A DNA stretch of 64,000 nucleotides, taken from positions 62,001 through 126,000 of the forward strand of contig NZ_JAOQKI010000007.1 in assembly GCF_025567465.1 (NCBI RefSeq), in the 5' to 3' direction. Made by a program: the position numbers and the translations under genes. The notes beneath the pieces are model-generated. The model saw only the letters and a program-made list of their open reading frames with translations. It made no database searches and was not told where the DNA came from. Position 1 is the stretch's first letter. Each line of letters begins with the position of its first letter. Source of the stretch: Roseburia_C amylophila. Lineage in GTDB: Bacteria > Bacillota > Clostridia > Lachnospirales > Lachnospiraceae. Shown here piece by piece: positions 35,361 through 44,519 of the stretch.

Positions 35361-35978
35361 ATGGCATACGGAAAAATCAGTTCAAAACAAAAGGAAATTC
35401 TTGAATATATTAAACAGGAAATTTTAAATAAAGGATACCCACCTGCTGTTCGTGAAATTTGTGAAGCAGTTAATCTGAAATCAACTTCTTCGGTTCATTC
35501 TCATCTGGAAACTCTTGAGAAGAATGGATATATCAGACGTGACCCTACGAAGCCAAGAGCAATTGAGATCATTGATGACAGCTTTAATTTAACCAGACGT
35601 GAGGTTGTTAATGTTCCTATGGTAGGAAGTGTTGCTGCAGGACAGCCGATTCTTGCAGTAGAAAATATTACCAGCTATTTTCCTATTCCGGCAGAGTTTA
35701 TGCCAAATGCAGAAAGCTTTATGCTTCGAGTTAAGGGAGAAAGTATGATTAATGCAGGTATTTTCGACGGGGATAATGTTCTTGTAAAGCGTCAGTCTAC
35801 TGCATCTAATGGTGATATTGTGGTTGCTCTTGTAGATGATTCTGCAACGGTTAAGACCTTTTATAAGGAGGATGGTTATTATCGCCTGCAGCCAGAAAAT
35901 GATTCCATGGATCCAATTATTGTGAAAGAATGTTCTATTCTCGGAAAGGTATTCGGCGTATTCCGTTTCCTGGCTTAG
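35361..35978 (+). CDS. lexA: SOS repressor LexA
   Basis: LexA, 205 residues. The winged helix DNA-binding domain is at 1-70 (PAVREICEAVNLKSTSSVHS). The self-cleavage site is A93-G94 in SVAAGQP and the catalytic pair is S128 (KGESM) and K165 (ATVKTF). It is cleaved when RecA is activated by DNA damage. AAGGAGG precedes the ATG. Its promoter carries an SOS box and the divergent LysM gene is the probable first target. Confidence 0.97.
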   Translation: MAYGKISSKQKEILEYIKQEILNKGYPPAVREICEAVNLKSTSSVHSHLETLEKNGYIRRDPTKPRAIEIIDDSFNLTRREVVNVPMVGSVAAGQPILAVENITSYFPIPAEFMPNAESFMLRVKGESMINAGIFDGDNVLVKRQSTASNGDIVVALVDDSATVKTFYKEDGYYRLQPENDSMDPIIVKECSILGKVFGVFRFLA

Positions 35979-36018
35979 TAATAATTTCAGGCTTATTAAG
36001 TAAGTATATTTTAGAAAG

Positions 36019-36059
36019 AAGGCGCTACCATACAGACTGTGTTTGTACGATAGTGCCTT
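36019..36059. terminator. Hairpin between convergent lexA and rsfS
   Basis: AAGGCGCTACCATACA (36019-36034) pairs with TGTACGATAGTGCCTT (36044-36059) using a few G-U pairs. On the minus strand it is followed by TTCTTTCT, so it should end the rsfS transcript; on the plus strand there is no T run, so termination of lexA there is less certain. Confidence 0.65.
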
Positions 36060-36132
36060 CCTGATATGAACATCTTATTATATAACTTTTTATATATCCC
36101 TTTTCATAATATACTTCTTAACTATATATTTC

Positions 36133-36486
36133 TTAAAGTTCTTCCGGGTCAATATCTTTTCCATCTCTCCAGATGCGCTCTAAATCGTAGAAGAGACGAT
36201 CTTCTTTTGAGAAGATATGAACGATAATATCACTGTAGTCCATCAGAATCCAGCTGGAACGCTGATTTCCTTCAATCTGTTTTGCATGATAACCGGCTTT
36301 ATATAACTGTTCATCTACGCTGTCCTGCATAGCCTGTAACTGGTTGGCATTGCTTCCACTGGCGATAATAAAATAATCTGCGATAACAGATATTTCACTG
36401 ATATCAATAATACGGATATCTTCTGCCTTCTTTTCCGATAAAGCCTGATATGCAAGTTTCGCCATTTCTTTCGACTGTTTATTCAT
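36133..36486 (-). CDS. rsfS: Ribosomal silencing factor RsfS
   Basis: RsfS (YbeB/Iojap family), 117 residues, binds L14 and prevents subunit joining when nutrients are scarce. Family segment IADYFIIASGSNANQLQAM is clear. ATG 36486 has AGGAGG upstream and overlaps the end of the nadD-yqeK gene by eight bases. It ends the obg-nadD-rsfS block. Confidence 0.93.
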   Translation of the reverse strand: MNKQSKEMAKLAYQALSEKKAEDIRIIDISEISVIADYFIIASGSNANQLQAMQDSVDEQLYKAGYHAKQIEGNQRSSWILMDYSDIIVHIFSKEDRLFYDLERIWRDGKDIDPEEL

Positions 36487-37690
36487 GAGAACCTCCTGTA
36501 TAGTAATGATATGTTTCAAGTGTCATTGGATCGATATTTTTATCATTTTTACTGCCATTGAGATAATGAATGGTATCACATAAAATCATTTTCAGTGCTT
36601 CATCTAAATCTTCAAAGGCTGTTTTTCTGATTTCTTTTAGGTTTGCTGCTTTATCCCGTTTTGGTTCGATATAATCAGCAATAAATACGATTTTATCCAG
36701 TGTATTCATTGCCGGTGCCCCGGTGGTATGAACAGAAATTGCATGAAGAATCTCTTCGTCCTCTACTTCATATAATACTCTGGCAAGAAATGCACCGACT
36801 TTAGCATGAAGTAAAAAAGGATTATCCTTTTCCACCTGCGTGACAGGAATGTTATTCTTCGCACAGATTTTTAATTTCTTTTCGTTTGGAATACATTTGG
36901 CACAATCGTGAAGCAGACCTGCAAGCTGAGCCTTTTCCATATCATAACCATTTGCCATGGCAAGACAGGCTGAAGTATACATGACCCCTAAAGTATGCTC
37001 GTAACGGTCTTTATCCAATTCCTTTTTTAATGTTTTTTTTATCTGATTTAATCTTTCGTTCATTGGTGTCTGACCTTCATCCTCCTGATATAAACACTGA
37101 TGGGCAATATATTCTTCCACTTCCGGTGTGACAAGATAACGTATCGGTTCCCCTTTTGCTACCCGCTCCCGGATATTATGAGAAGAAACGGAAACATTTG
37201 GTGTGATAATCGGCCTTATATCTGCCTCATAGAGCCGCTTTAACTCTGCAGCCTTATTCTTTATCCGGTTCATATCCAAATCGTCTCTGATGGCAACTAA
37301 AAGCGTTGCAAGACGGCAAATTTCTGCCGGCTCCATCCATTTATCCAGATAATCAAGGGAATCTGCTCCCATAATGAAATAGAGTTCCCAGTCCGGATAG
37401 GTCCGATGAAGCTCCTGCAGCGTCAGATACGTATAACTGGTGCGGGCTGCATTAATCTCCATGGCCGAAAAATAAAAATCCGGATTATTTTTAATCGACA
37501 GGCGAATCATTTCCAGCCGGTGGGCAGACTGTTCAATCTCTTTATCATCCTTATGAGGCGAATGTCCCGTTGGAATAAAAAGAATCTGGTCTAAATGATA
37601 TTGTGTTACCGCATTCTGTGCAATAATCAGATGCCCGATATGAATCGGATCAAAGGTTCCGCCAATAATTCCAATACGCACTTTCTTCAA
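36479..37690 (-). CDS. nadD: NadD-YqeK fusion: nicotinate-nucleotide adenylyltransferase plus HD hydrolase
   Basis: One frame of 403 residues joins two proteins that are separate neighbours in most Firmicutes. Residues 1-205 are NadD, which makes nicotinate adenine dinucleotide: GGTFDPIHIGH at 10-20 and SSHNIRERV for the second nucleotide motif. Residues about 210-403 are YqeK, an HD-domain hydrolase of Ap4A-type nucleotides: RYEHTLGV, LLHDCAK and the downstream HAKVGAFLA. The join is around QEDEGQTPMNERL; an ATG there (36-base-scale SD absent) does not look like a separate start. The two activities may be coupled. rsfS overlaps its end. Confidence 0.88.
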   Translation of the reverse strand: MKKVRIGIIGGTFDPIHIGHLIIAQNAVTQYHLDQILFIPTGHSPHKDDKEIEQSAHRLEMIRLSIKNNPDFYFSAMEINAARTSYTYLTLQELHRTYPDWELYFIMGADSLDYLDKWMEPAEICRLATLLVAIRDDLDMNRIKNKAAELKRLYEADIRPIITPNVSVSSHNIRERVAKGEPIRYLVTPEVEEYIAHQCLYQEDEGQTPMNERLNQIKKTLKKELDKDRYEHTLGVMYTSACLAMANGYDMEKAQLAGLLHDCAKCIPNEKKLKICAKNNIPVTQVEKDNPFLLHAKVGAFLARVLYEVEDEEILHAISVHTTGAPAMNTLDKIVFIADYIEPKRDKAANLKEIRKTAFEDLDEALKMILCDTIHYLNGSKNDKNIDPMTLETYHYYTGGSHE

Positions 37691-37726
37691 TCTTCTACCA
37701 CCCTTCCAAGGTATAAAAGCTTTCGT

Positions 37727-38020
37727 TTATAACAATTCAATCTTTGGATGTTTCTTTGATTTACGGTAAAGAACGATTTTTTTACCAGTTACCGCAACCA
37801 CCTGTGCATGCGTACGCTCTGCAATCATTTCGCCTAATTCGCGAGGATCATCTGCACAGTTTTTTAATACAGAAATCTTGATTAATTCACGTTTTTCAAT
37901 GGCATCATCTACTGCTGAAATAATTTCCGGTGTAAGAGATGCCTTTCCAATCTGGAAAATTGGATTTATCGTACTTGCCATTCCTCTTAAATGGGAACGC
38001 TGCTTACTCGTTAATTCCAT
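37727..38020 (-). CDS. yhbY: YhbY-family CRM-domain RNA-binding protein
   Basis: YhbY, 97 residues, a single CRM domain (MELTSKQRSHLRGMASTINP and GKASLTPEIISAVDDAIEKR) that associates with pre-50S ribosomes. It sits six bases from obgE and before nadD, the standard arrangement. Confidence 0.92.
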   Translation of the reverse strand: MELTSKQRSHLRGMASTINPIFQIGKASLTPEIISAVDDAIEKRELIKISVLKNCADDPRELGEMIAERTHAQVVAVTGKKIVLYRKSKKHPKIELL

Positions 38021-38026
38021 AATGAT

Positions 38027-39316
38027 TTACTCCTTATAATAATCGAATTCAAGTCCATACATACGGACTGTATCACCTTCCTGAATACCCTTTGCCTCTA
38101 ATTCCTTTAAGATACCCTGTTCTTTTAAGAATTTCTGGAAGAAAAGGAAACCTTTCTCCGAATCAATATTGGTGTAACCCAGCATTTTATCAATCTTAGG
38201 TCCTTCCACCACATAAGCACCATCTTCCGGATCAATCTCAATGGTATAAGGTTCACCCTCTAATGCTCTCGAATCCGGGAAGAATTCCTGCTCATAGATA
38301 ACCGGTGTATCGTCCATTTCATCTAAAAGACTCTTCACATAAAACATTAACTCACGTACACCCTGACGGCTGACCGCAGAAATTGGAAATACTTTAATGC
38401 CGGATGGTTCAAAGGTTTCTTTTAATTTCTCAATTATTTCATTATTGCCTTCATAAATAGCATCAATTTTATTGGCTGCAATAACCTGAGGTTTCTTTAA
38501 CAATTCAGGGTTAAAGGATTCCAGCTCCTGATTGATGGCATGAATATCTGCAATCGGATCTCTGCCTTCTGTTCCGGCAGCATCCACGACATGAATGATA
38601 ACCTTGGTTCGCTCTATATGCTTTAAGAATTCATGTCCAAGACCGATTCCTTCGGATGCCCCTTCAATCAGCCCCGGAATATCAGCCATGACAAATCCGG
38701 CACCTTCGCCTAAATCAACGACACCAAGAATCGGATTTAAAGTTGTAAAATGATAATTTGCAATCTTTGGTGTTGCATTGGTGGAACAGGATAATAAAGT
38801 TGATTTTCCCACATTTGGGAAGCCGACTAAACCAACATCAGCAATTACTTTAAGTTCCAGTCGAACTTCAAGTTCCAATGCTTCCTGCCCCGGCTGTGCA
38901 TATTTCGGTGCCTGCATGGAAGAGGTTGCAAAATGCTGATTGCCAAGTCCACCCTTTCCACCGGTTAAAATAATCTGTCTTTTATTCTCACCGGACATAT
39001 CTGCAATTACCTTATCGGTAGCTGCATCACGGATAATGGTTCCGGCAGGAACATGGATGACAAGGTCTTCACCCTTTTTTCCGTGGCAGTTTCGTTTTTT
39101 TCCTTCTTCTCCGTTTTCTGCAGTCCATTTGTGTTTATGACGGAAATCATTTAATGTATTCATGCTGTCATCTACTTCAAAGATGATATCGCCACCTTTT
39201 CCACCATCGCCACCGTCCGGGCCGCCATCCGGAACATATTTTTCACGGCGGAAGCTCACATGACCGTTGCCGCCTTTTCCTGATTTTATAATAATTTTTG
39301 CACTATCGGCAAACAT
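38027..39316 (-). CDS. obgE: GTPase Obg
   Basis: Obg, 429 residues, needed for 50S assembly and stress control. It has the glycine-rich Obg fold (1-158), the G domain (GFPNVGKS as G1, ADIPGLIEGAS as G3, ANKID as G4) and the C-terminal OCT domain (about 345-425) found in Gram-positives. It lies downstream of rpmA but after a terminator, so read-through or a separate start supplies it. Confidence 0.96.
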   Translation of the reverse strand: MFADSAKIIIKSGKGGNGHVSFRREKYVPDGGPDGGDGGKGGDIIFEVDDSMNTLNDFRHKHKWTAENGEEGKKRNCHGKKGEDLVIHVPAGTIIRDAATDKVIADMSGENKRQIILTGGKGGLGNQHFATSSMQAPKYAQPGQEALELEVRLELKVIADVGLVGFPNVGKSTLLSCSTNATPKIANYHFTTLNPILGVVDLGEGAGFVMADIPGLIEGASEGIGLGHEFLKHIERTKVIIHVVDAAGTEGRDPIADIHAINQELESFNPELLKKPQVIAANKIDAIYEGNNEIIEKLKETFEPSGIKVFPISAVSRQGVRELMFYVKSLLDEMDDTPVIYEQEFFPDSRALEGEPYTIEIDPEDGAYVVEGPKIDKMLGYTNIDSEKGFLFFQKFLKEQGILKELEAKGIQEGDTVRMYGLEFDYYKE

Positions 39317-39428
39317 AATTTTCTACCTCATTATTGATTGTGATTAAATATCAGTTACTGTAATCAAATGATAACTTTAATTGTTTCTAAATTACTTCAA
39401 GTTAAAATATAGTTTCCTATAAGTGAAA

Positions 39429-39458
39429 ATAGACCCGGCGCTTTCGTGTCGGGTCTAT
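39429..39458 (-). terminator. Terminator after rpmA
   Basis: Minus-strand arms ATAGACCCGACAC and GCGCCGGGTCTAT form 13 pairs, including G-U, with a GAAA loop, followed by TTTTC. It lies just nine bases after the rpmA stop and would limit read-through into obgE. Confidence 0.7.
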
Positions 39459-39466
39459 CATGCATC

Positions 39467-39757
39467 TTATTCGTTTGTTGCTACTGGATAAACAGAAGCC
39501 TGTTTCTTATCTCTGCCTTTTCTTTCAAATCTAAGAACACCGTCTGTTAATGCGAATAAAGTATCATCTCCGCCGATACCAACGTTAACGCCTGGATGAA
39601 TCTTTGTTCCACGCTGTCTGTATAAAATGTTACCAGCCTTAACGAACTGTCCGTCTGCTCTTTTTGCACCTAATCTCTTGGATTCAGAATCTCTACCGTT
39701 CTTAGTAGAACCAACTCCCTTTTTATGAGCAAAAAACTGAAGGTTCATATTCAACAT
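39467..39757 (-). CDS. rpmA: Ribosomal protein L27 with Prp-cleaved extension
   Basis: L27, 96 residues. The N-terminal extension MLNMNLQFF precedes AHKKGVGSTKNGRDSE; in Firmicutes Prp cuts between F9 and A10 to expose the residues needed at the peptidyl transferase centre. AGGAGG is eight bases before ATG 39757. prp is the next gene upstream, four bases away. Confidence 0.97.
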   Translation of the reverse strand: MLNMNLQFFAHKKGVGSTKNGRDSESKRLGAKRADGQFVKAGNILYRQRGTKIHPGVNVGIGGDDTLFALTDGVLRFERKGRDKKQASVYPVATNE

Positions 39758-39760
39758 GTT

Positions 39761-40090
39761 CTACACCTCCTTGAAGTTTAAAATGATGTAATCATTTCCA
39801 TAATTGTTTTGTATTCCCTGTAAGCCTAAAACCATTGTGTCCAAAAGTAACTTTGCATCATGTCCTGCCGGCTGCTCAAAAGATACGGAAATCAATCCGG
39901 TCTCTTCGTCCTGATTGGTCTTGAACTGTTCTTTTGTGAACATTCCAAGGGCATTGATTGTATTAATCACAAGAACCGAAATTCCTGCACATACAATATC
40001 CTCTCCGGCATCTGCATATTCAGCATGTCCGACACAGGAAAAAGCAAGATACTCTTGTTTCTGGTTTCGAAAAATCGTTATCTTTGTCAT
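39761..40090 (-). CDS. prp: Ribosomal processing cysteine protease Prp
   Basis: Prp (YsxB family), 109 residues, removes the N-terminal extension of L27. The catalytic pair is H22 (VGHAEYA) and C34 (EDIVCAG), at the positions known in Staphylococcus Prp. It sits between rplU and rpmA as in other Firmicutes. Confidence 0.95.
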   Translation of the reverse strand: MTKITIFRNQKQEYLAFSCVGHAEYADAGEDIVCAGISVLVINTINALGMFTKEQFKTNQDEETGLISVSFEQPAGHDAKLLLDTMVLGLQGIQNNYGNDYIILNFKEV

Positions 40091-40106
40091 AACAATTTCC
40101 TATCGA

Positions 40107-40412
40107 TTACGCATTAATTTTTTCGATTTTCACCTGTGTGAACGCCTGTCTATGACCGTTCTTCTTGTGATAGCCGGTTTTTCTCTTATACTTGTAAACG
40201 ATAACTTTCTTAGCTCTGCCTTCTTTTACTACAGAAGCTTCTACAGTTGCGTTAGCTGCGTCTGCACCAACTTTTAATCCGTTGTCAGATACTGCTAAAA
40301 CCTGATCGAAAGTTACTTTCTCACCAGCCTCAACACCAAGCTTTTCAATGGTAATGATATCGCCTTCAGATACTTTGTACTGTTTACCACCTGTTGCTAT
40401 AATTGCGTACAT
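40107..40412 (-). CDS. rplU: Ribosomal protein L21
   Basis: L21, 101 residues: MYAIIATGGKQYKVSEGD at the N-terminus and KRKTGYHKKNGHRQAFTQVK at the C-terminus. ATG 40412 has AGGAGG seven to eight bases upstream. The frame stays open upstream through the leader, but that part is the regulatory 5' UTR. Confidence 0.97.
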   Translation of the reverse strand: MYAIIATGGKQYKVSEGDIITIEKLGVEAGEKVTFDQVLAVSDNGLKVGADAANATVEASVVKEGRAKKVIVYKYKRKTGYHKKNGHRQAFTQVKIEKINA

Positions 40413-40490
40413 ATGGCACCTCCTATTATCATTACTCGCCAGTTGTGGTGCTATCCTTACGATAGACTTATACCTCACTGTGCGGCATAC
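40413..40490 (-). promoter_or_regulatory. L21 leader (ribosomal protein autoregulation)
   Basis: The leader of rplU can fold into paired segments (for instance around ATGCCGCACAGTGAGG and CTATCGTAAGGATAGCACC on the minus strand) and sits where Firmicutes carry the L21 leader RNA of Rfam type. It is a probable feedback site for L21. I rely on position and general shape; a covariance search would be decisive. Confidence 0.5.
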
Positions 40491-40496
40491 TGTTAT

Positions 40497-40525
40497 ATCA
40501 TAGCACACGAATTAGGATTCGTCAA
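40497..40525 (-). promoter_or_regulatory. Strong promoter for rplU-prp-rpmA
   Basis: Minus strand TTGACG (40525-40520), 17-base spacer, TATGAT (40502-40497). Transcripts would start near 40490 and include the L21 leader. Confidence 0.8.
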
Positions 40526-40634
40526 CTATTTTACGCTATAATTTTAATTATTTTTCAGGTACTTTCGGGTATTGTATTCAGATATTTCTTTGCATATCTT
40601 GATATATACCTTAATGTGGCTTTTGCAGCTGCTA

Positions 40635-41900
40635 TCATCTTAGCTGAGCCACCTGCTCCAAAAGGTTCTTACGTTCCTTCTTCCGGGTCAGCTCCACTAA
40701 GCCAAGCTTTGTAATATCCACAAGCCGTACCGAAACCGGGTCTTCTTTTAAGGATAACCGGAACTGGTGCATCAGCTCTTTTCTTTGCTCTTCTTTTGCC
40801 ATATTGATGAAATCCACAATGACAATTCCTGAAATATTACGAAGCCGGAGCTGTCTTGAAATCTCTGCAGCAGCTTCTAAATTAATCTTATAATAATATT
40901 CTTCTGCATTTTTTCCGGAAGTATTCTTTCCACTGTTTACATCGATAACTGTCAGAGCTTCCGTTGGCTGAATGATAAGATAAGCACCAGACTTCATCCA
41001 GACCCGTTCCGATATTGCACGCTGTATCTGCGTCTCAAAGGAATAAAGGGTTCCTAATGAAATGGCATCATTTTCATAGAACCGTATCTTAGATAAAATA
41101 TCAGGATTTCCGGCATAAAGCTGTTGAAGCTCTTCAAAGATATTCTTATCATCCGTAATAATTTCACCAAGCTCTTCCTGGTAAAGGTGATTAATGGCAT
41201 TTTCATAAAATTTCTTTGGCGGCATCAGAATGCTGTAACAGGTACGGAAATGAAAAGTTGCAGCTAACTTCTGATAGTCAGATAAAAGTTTCCGGTATTC
41301 TGTTTCTAATTCTTCCGGAGAAGCTCCTGCCGCATTGGTTCTTACGATAAGACTATGCGGCTTTCTTTTTTCTTCCTGTCCGGCATTCTGCTTTGTATCA
41401 GTAACTGCTTCTTTTTCAAAAAGCTGCATCTGTTCGAAAAGCTGTACCTGACTGCTTAACCTTTCTTTTTCATCCGCACTTAATTTAGAAGAAATGGCAA
41501 GGGGACGTTTTTCATTTGTCAGGACAAAATATTTTCCGGTAAGGGAAAGCTTAGTATCTGCAATGGGATACTTGGTCTTGATTGCCTCTTTGGTAATCTG
41601 CACCACAAGTTCATCCCCTTCGGTCAGCTTTCCGCTTCTGCACTGCTTCGAAAACCAGGCATCTTTTATATGTGCTGTTTCCAGATAACAGGTTACTCCC
41701 TTTGCAATGTCCACAAAAGCGGCATCTAAGTTCGCGGCAATCTTTTTTACCCTGGCAATACAAATTATTCCCGGTACAACCTGATTTTCTTCGGATAACG
41801 GATGAAATGCAATTTCCCTAAACTTGTCCTTTTCATCTAACAGTGCCGTAAAAAAGGAGTCGCCTACATAATGCTGCCTTGTAATGATAAATTTATTCAA
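40635..41900 (-). CDS. rng: Ribonuclease E/G family protein
   Basis: RNase G-type endoribonuclease, 421 residues. N-terminal S1-like RNA-binding part (GIICIARVKKIAANLDAAFV), then the RNase H/DNase I-like catalytic region with metal-binding Asp residues in LTVIDVNSGK and IVIVDFINM. It lacks the long C-terminal scaffold of RNase E. Start: TTG 41900 (MNKFIITRQHY), nine bases after GGGAG, overlapping the DUF2344 gene by eight bases; an ATG at 41909 is in frame but lacks a spaced SD. Confidence 0.9.
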   Translation of the reverse strand: MNKFIITRQHYVGDSFFTALLDEKDKFREIAFHPLSEENQVVPGIICIARVKKIAANLDAAFVDIAKGVTCYLETAHIKDAWFSKQCRSGKLTEGDELVVQITKEAIKTKYPIADTKLSLTGKYFVLTNEKRPLAISSKLSADEKERLSSQVQLFEQMQLFEKEAVTDTKQNAGQEEKRKPHSLIVRTNAAGASPEELETEYRKLLSDYQKLAATFHFRTCYSILMPPKKFYENAINHLYQEELGEIITDDKNIFEELQQLYAGNPDILSKIRFYENDAISLGTLYSFETQIQRAISERVWMKSGAYLIIQPTEALTVIDVNSGKNTSGKNAEEYYYKINLEAAAEISRQLRLRNISGIVIVDFINMAKEEQRKELMHQFRLSLKEDPVSVRLVDITKLGLVELTRKKERKNLLEQVAQLR

Positions 41901-42612
41901 GAATGTCATCTCCCATTTCATCCAATGCAATCAGAGTGCCGTCTTCTTTTCGGGCATATACGTCCACACGATGAATCTGAAACTGCATTTCGTTATAAGG
42001 AAGTTCCAGATACCGGTAAAAGGCTTCTAACAAAAGCTCTGGTTTTACATTATCTACGCTTCCTGTAGATACTTTAAGATAAAAGAATGGACAGCCATCT
42101 GCTTCCTCAACCTGAAAATCATATACCAGCTGCTTTAAGTCCATGACTTTTTCGCTTTTTTTCGTCTTTTTCGTAACCAGAATCTCCGGAGCATCTTCAT
42201 AAAATGCTTTTACTTTAACTTTCAGTTCATCCAAAGTGAATGGACAATTTCCTTTATTCTTATAAAATACGTTATAGTCCGCTGCTGCAACAATGGACAT
42301 CGCTGTTTTGGCATGCTCTGGCAGCATCCGGTAAGATACGATTTCAACACCTTCCACCATGGTATCATTTAAAGCCTTAACGGATTCAATTGAACTTCTG
42401 GTAGAATGTACTTCAATATCAAGATATTCTCCATCACTGGTGATTCCAACTCCCAGCGGTGCCGCAAAAGACATAATCTGATGCGGGGAAAATCCCTCGG
42501 AATATGCAATATCAATCTCAGCACGACGCATTGCTTTCTGGAAATAACGCATCATATCAAGGTGTCCGATAAATTTCATTACACCATATTTTCGAAATTT
42601 AATTCTTATTTT
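41893..42612 (-). CDS. DUF2344/TIGR03936 radical SAM-associated protein
   Basis: Family TIGR03936/DUF2344, 239 residues. The opening KIRIKFRKYGVMKFIGHLDM is the family hallmark. It always follows a TIGR03960-type radical SAM gene, and in some species the two are one polypeptide, so they probably act together; the substrate is unknown. The TTG start at 42612 is placed after GGGAGGTG and overlaps the radical SAM gene by 14 bases. Confidence 0.85.
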   Translation of the reverse strand, partial: KIRIKFRKYGVMKFIGHLDMMRYFQKAMRRAEIDIAYSEGFSPHQIMSFAAPLGVGITSDGEYLDIEVHSTRSSIESVKALNDTMVEGVEIVSYRMLPEHAKTAMSIVAAADYNVFYKNKGNCPFTLDELKVKVKAFYEDAPEILVTKKTKKSEKVMDLKQLVYDFQVEEADGCPFFYLKVSTGSVDNVKPELLLEAFYRYLELPYNEMQFQIHRVDVYARKEDGTLIALDEMGDDILE

Positions 42613-44464
42613 CAAAGCAGACACCTCCCTTAAACTGAGCAGCTCCACAGCCCTGACACTGCATCCGGCAGTTTGGAGTCACTTCTTCTTTTCTGGCACG
42701 TTCCCATTCGCGGATTAAGAACTTTTTCGAAACGCCATCATCAATAAAATCCCATGGGAAAATTTCATCCAGAGGACGTTCCCGCATGGTATAGAAATCG
42801 GTATCGATGCCACATTCCGCAAAAGCCTCTACCCAGCGGTTATTATCAAAAAATTCCGTCCAGGCATCAAAGATACCACCTTTTTCATAAACCTTAAGCA
42901 AGGCAGGGGCAATCCGGCGGTCTCCTCTTGCAAGAATACCCTCTAATACCGTAACATCTGCTTCATGCCAGTTATACTTGATGCTCTTGCGGTTTAACTG
43001 TTCTTTTACAGCATCATTTACCACCTTGGCTCTGCCAAGATAGCTGTCCTTATCATACATTCTTGCCCACTGGAATGGAGTAAATGGCTTTGGTACAAAG
43101 AAAGAGGTACTGATAGTAATCTGACATTTTCCATTCCGCTCTTCCTTTGGAATCTCATAATAACGGACTGCAATTTTATTGGCAAGTTCTGCTATGGCAC
43201 GCATATCATCTTCCGTCTCGGTCGGAAGTCCTAGCATGAAATAAAGCTTTACTTTATTCCAGCCGCCTTCAAACGCCATTCCGGCACCATTTAAAATCAC
43301 CTCTTCCGTCAGTCCTTTATTAATAACATTACGAAGACGCTGGGAACCGGCTTCCGGAGCAAAGGTAAGGCTGCTCTTTCTGATATCCTGCACTTTTCCC
43401 ATAACGTCTAAGGAAAATGCATCGATACGAAGAGATGGCAGAGAAATATTTACGCCTTTATCCTTAAAGTTATCAATCAGAAAATTAACCAGTTCTTCCA
43501 GTTGCGAATAATCACTGGAACTTAAAGAACTTAAAGAAATCTCTTCATGTCCGGTATTCTTTAACATTTCGTAAGCATAATGTTTTAAGACTTCTACATC
43601 TTTTTCACGGACCGGACGGTAAATCATTCCTGCCTGACAAAAACGGCAGCCGCGGATACAGCCACGCTGAATCTCTAATACCACACGATCCTGGGTTGCT
43701 TTAATAAAAGGAACAACCGGTTTCTCAGGGTAAACAGAATGGGACATATCCATCTGAATCTGTTTCTTTACCGTTGCCGGCACATCCTCATATTTTGGTG
43801 TAAAGGATGCAATCGTTCCATCTTCTTTATAAGCCACCTCATACATGGAAGGCACATAGATTCCAGGAATAGACGCTGCACGGCGTAAGAATTCCTTTCT
43901 GCTGACCTTTTCTTTCCTGCACTGCTTATACAACGTAAATAATTCCGTATAAGAAATTTCGCCTTCTCCGATATAGAACAAATCAAAGAAATCGGCAATC
44001 GGCTCCGGATTATAGCTGCAAGGACCGCCACCGATTACAATCGGGTCATCTTCTTTTCGCTCAGAAGACAGCATGGCAATCTGGGATAAATCAAGAATCT
44101 GTAAAATATTGGTATAGCACATCTCATACTGGATGGTAATACCAAGGAAATCAAAATCCTTAATCGGCTCCTGACTTTCCAGTGCAAATAAAGGAATATT
44201 TTTTTCTTTCATAATCTTGTGTAAATCCGGCCACGGAGAATAAACCCGTTCGCAGTATACATCATCCCGTTTATTAAACATATCATATAAAATCTGAATG
44301 CCCAGGTGAGACATTCCGATTTCATAGACATCCGGAAAGCACATTGCAAAACGGATGTCAACATCCTTCGGATTCTTCTTTACCATGTTCAGCTCGTTTC
44401 CGATATAACGGGCCGGTTTATCAATTGTTAAAAGTATTTCATCACTTAATGCTAAAGTGTTCAT
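42599..44464 (-). CDS. TIGR03960-family B12-binding radical SAM protein
   Basis: Radical SAM protein, 621 residues. An N-terminal B12-binding-like domain (about 30-190) precedes the radical SAM barrel with the cluster motif CIRGCRFC in LEIQRGCIRGCRFCQAG. A Cys-rich C-terminus (NCRMQCQGCGAAQF) may bind a second cluster. ATG 44464 follows TTGAGG. The next gene is its DUF2344 partner and then rng-rplU, a conserved clostridial order; a role in RNA or ribosome modification is plausible but unproven. Confidence 0.88.
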   Translation of the reverse strand: MNTLALSDEILLTIDKPARYIGNELNMVKKNPKDVDIRFAMCFPDVYEIGMSHLGIQILYDMFNKRDDVYCERVYSPWPDLHKIMKEKNIPLFALESQEPIKDFDFLGITIQYEMCYTNILQILDLSQIAMLSSERKEDDPIVIGGGPCSYNPEPIADFFDLFYIGEGEISYTELFTLYKQCRKEKVSRKEFLRRAASIPGIYVPSMYEVAYKEDGTIASFTPKYEDVPATVKKQIQMDMSHSVYPEKPVVPFIKATQDRVVLEIQRGCIRGCRFCQAGMIYRPVREKDVEVLKHYAYEMLKNTGHEEISLSSLSSSDYSQLEELVNFLIDNFKDKGVNISLPSLRIDAFSLDVMGKVQDIRKSSLTFAPEAGSQRLRNVINKGLTEEVILNGAGMAFEGGWNKVKLYFMLGLPTETEDDMRAIAELANKIAVRYYEIPKEERNGKCQITISTSFFVPKPFTPFQWARMYDKDSYLGRAKVVNDAVKEQLNRKSIKYNWHEADVTVLEGILARGDRRIAPALLKVYEKGGIFDAWTEFFDNNRWVEAFAECGIDTDFYTMRERPLDEIFPWDFIDDGVSKKFLIREWERARKEEVTPNCRMQCQGCGAAQFKGGVCFENKN

Positions 44465-44519
44465 CTGGTACCTCAATCATTCTTAAATATCATAATCCGA
44501 TTTGTGAAAAAAATAACGC

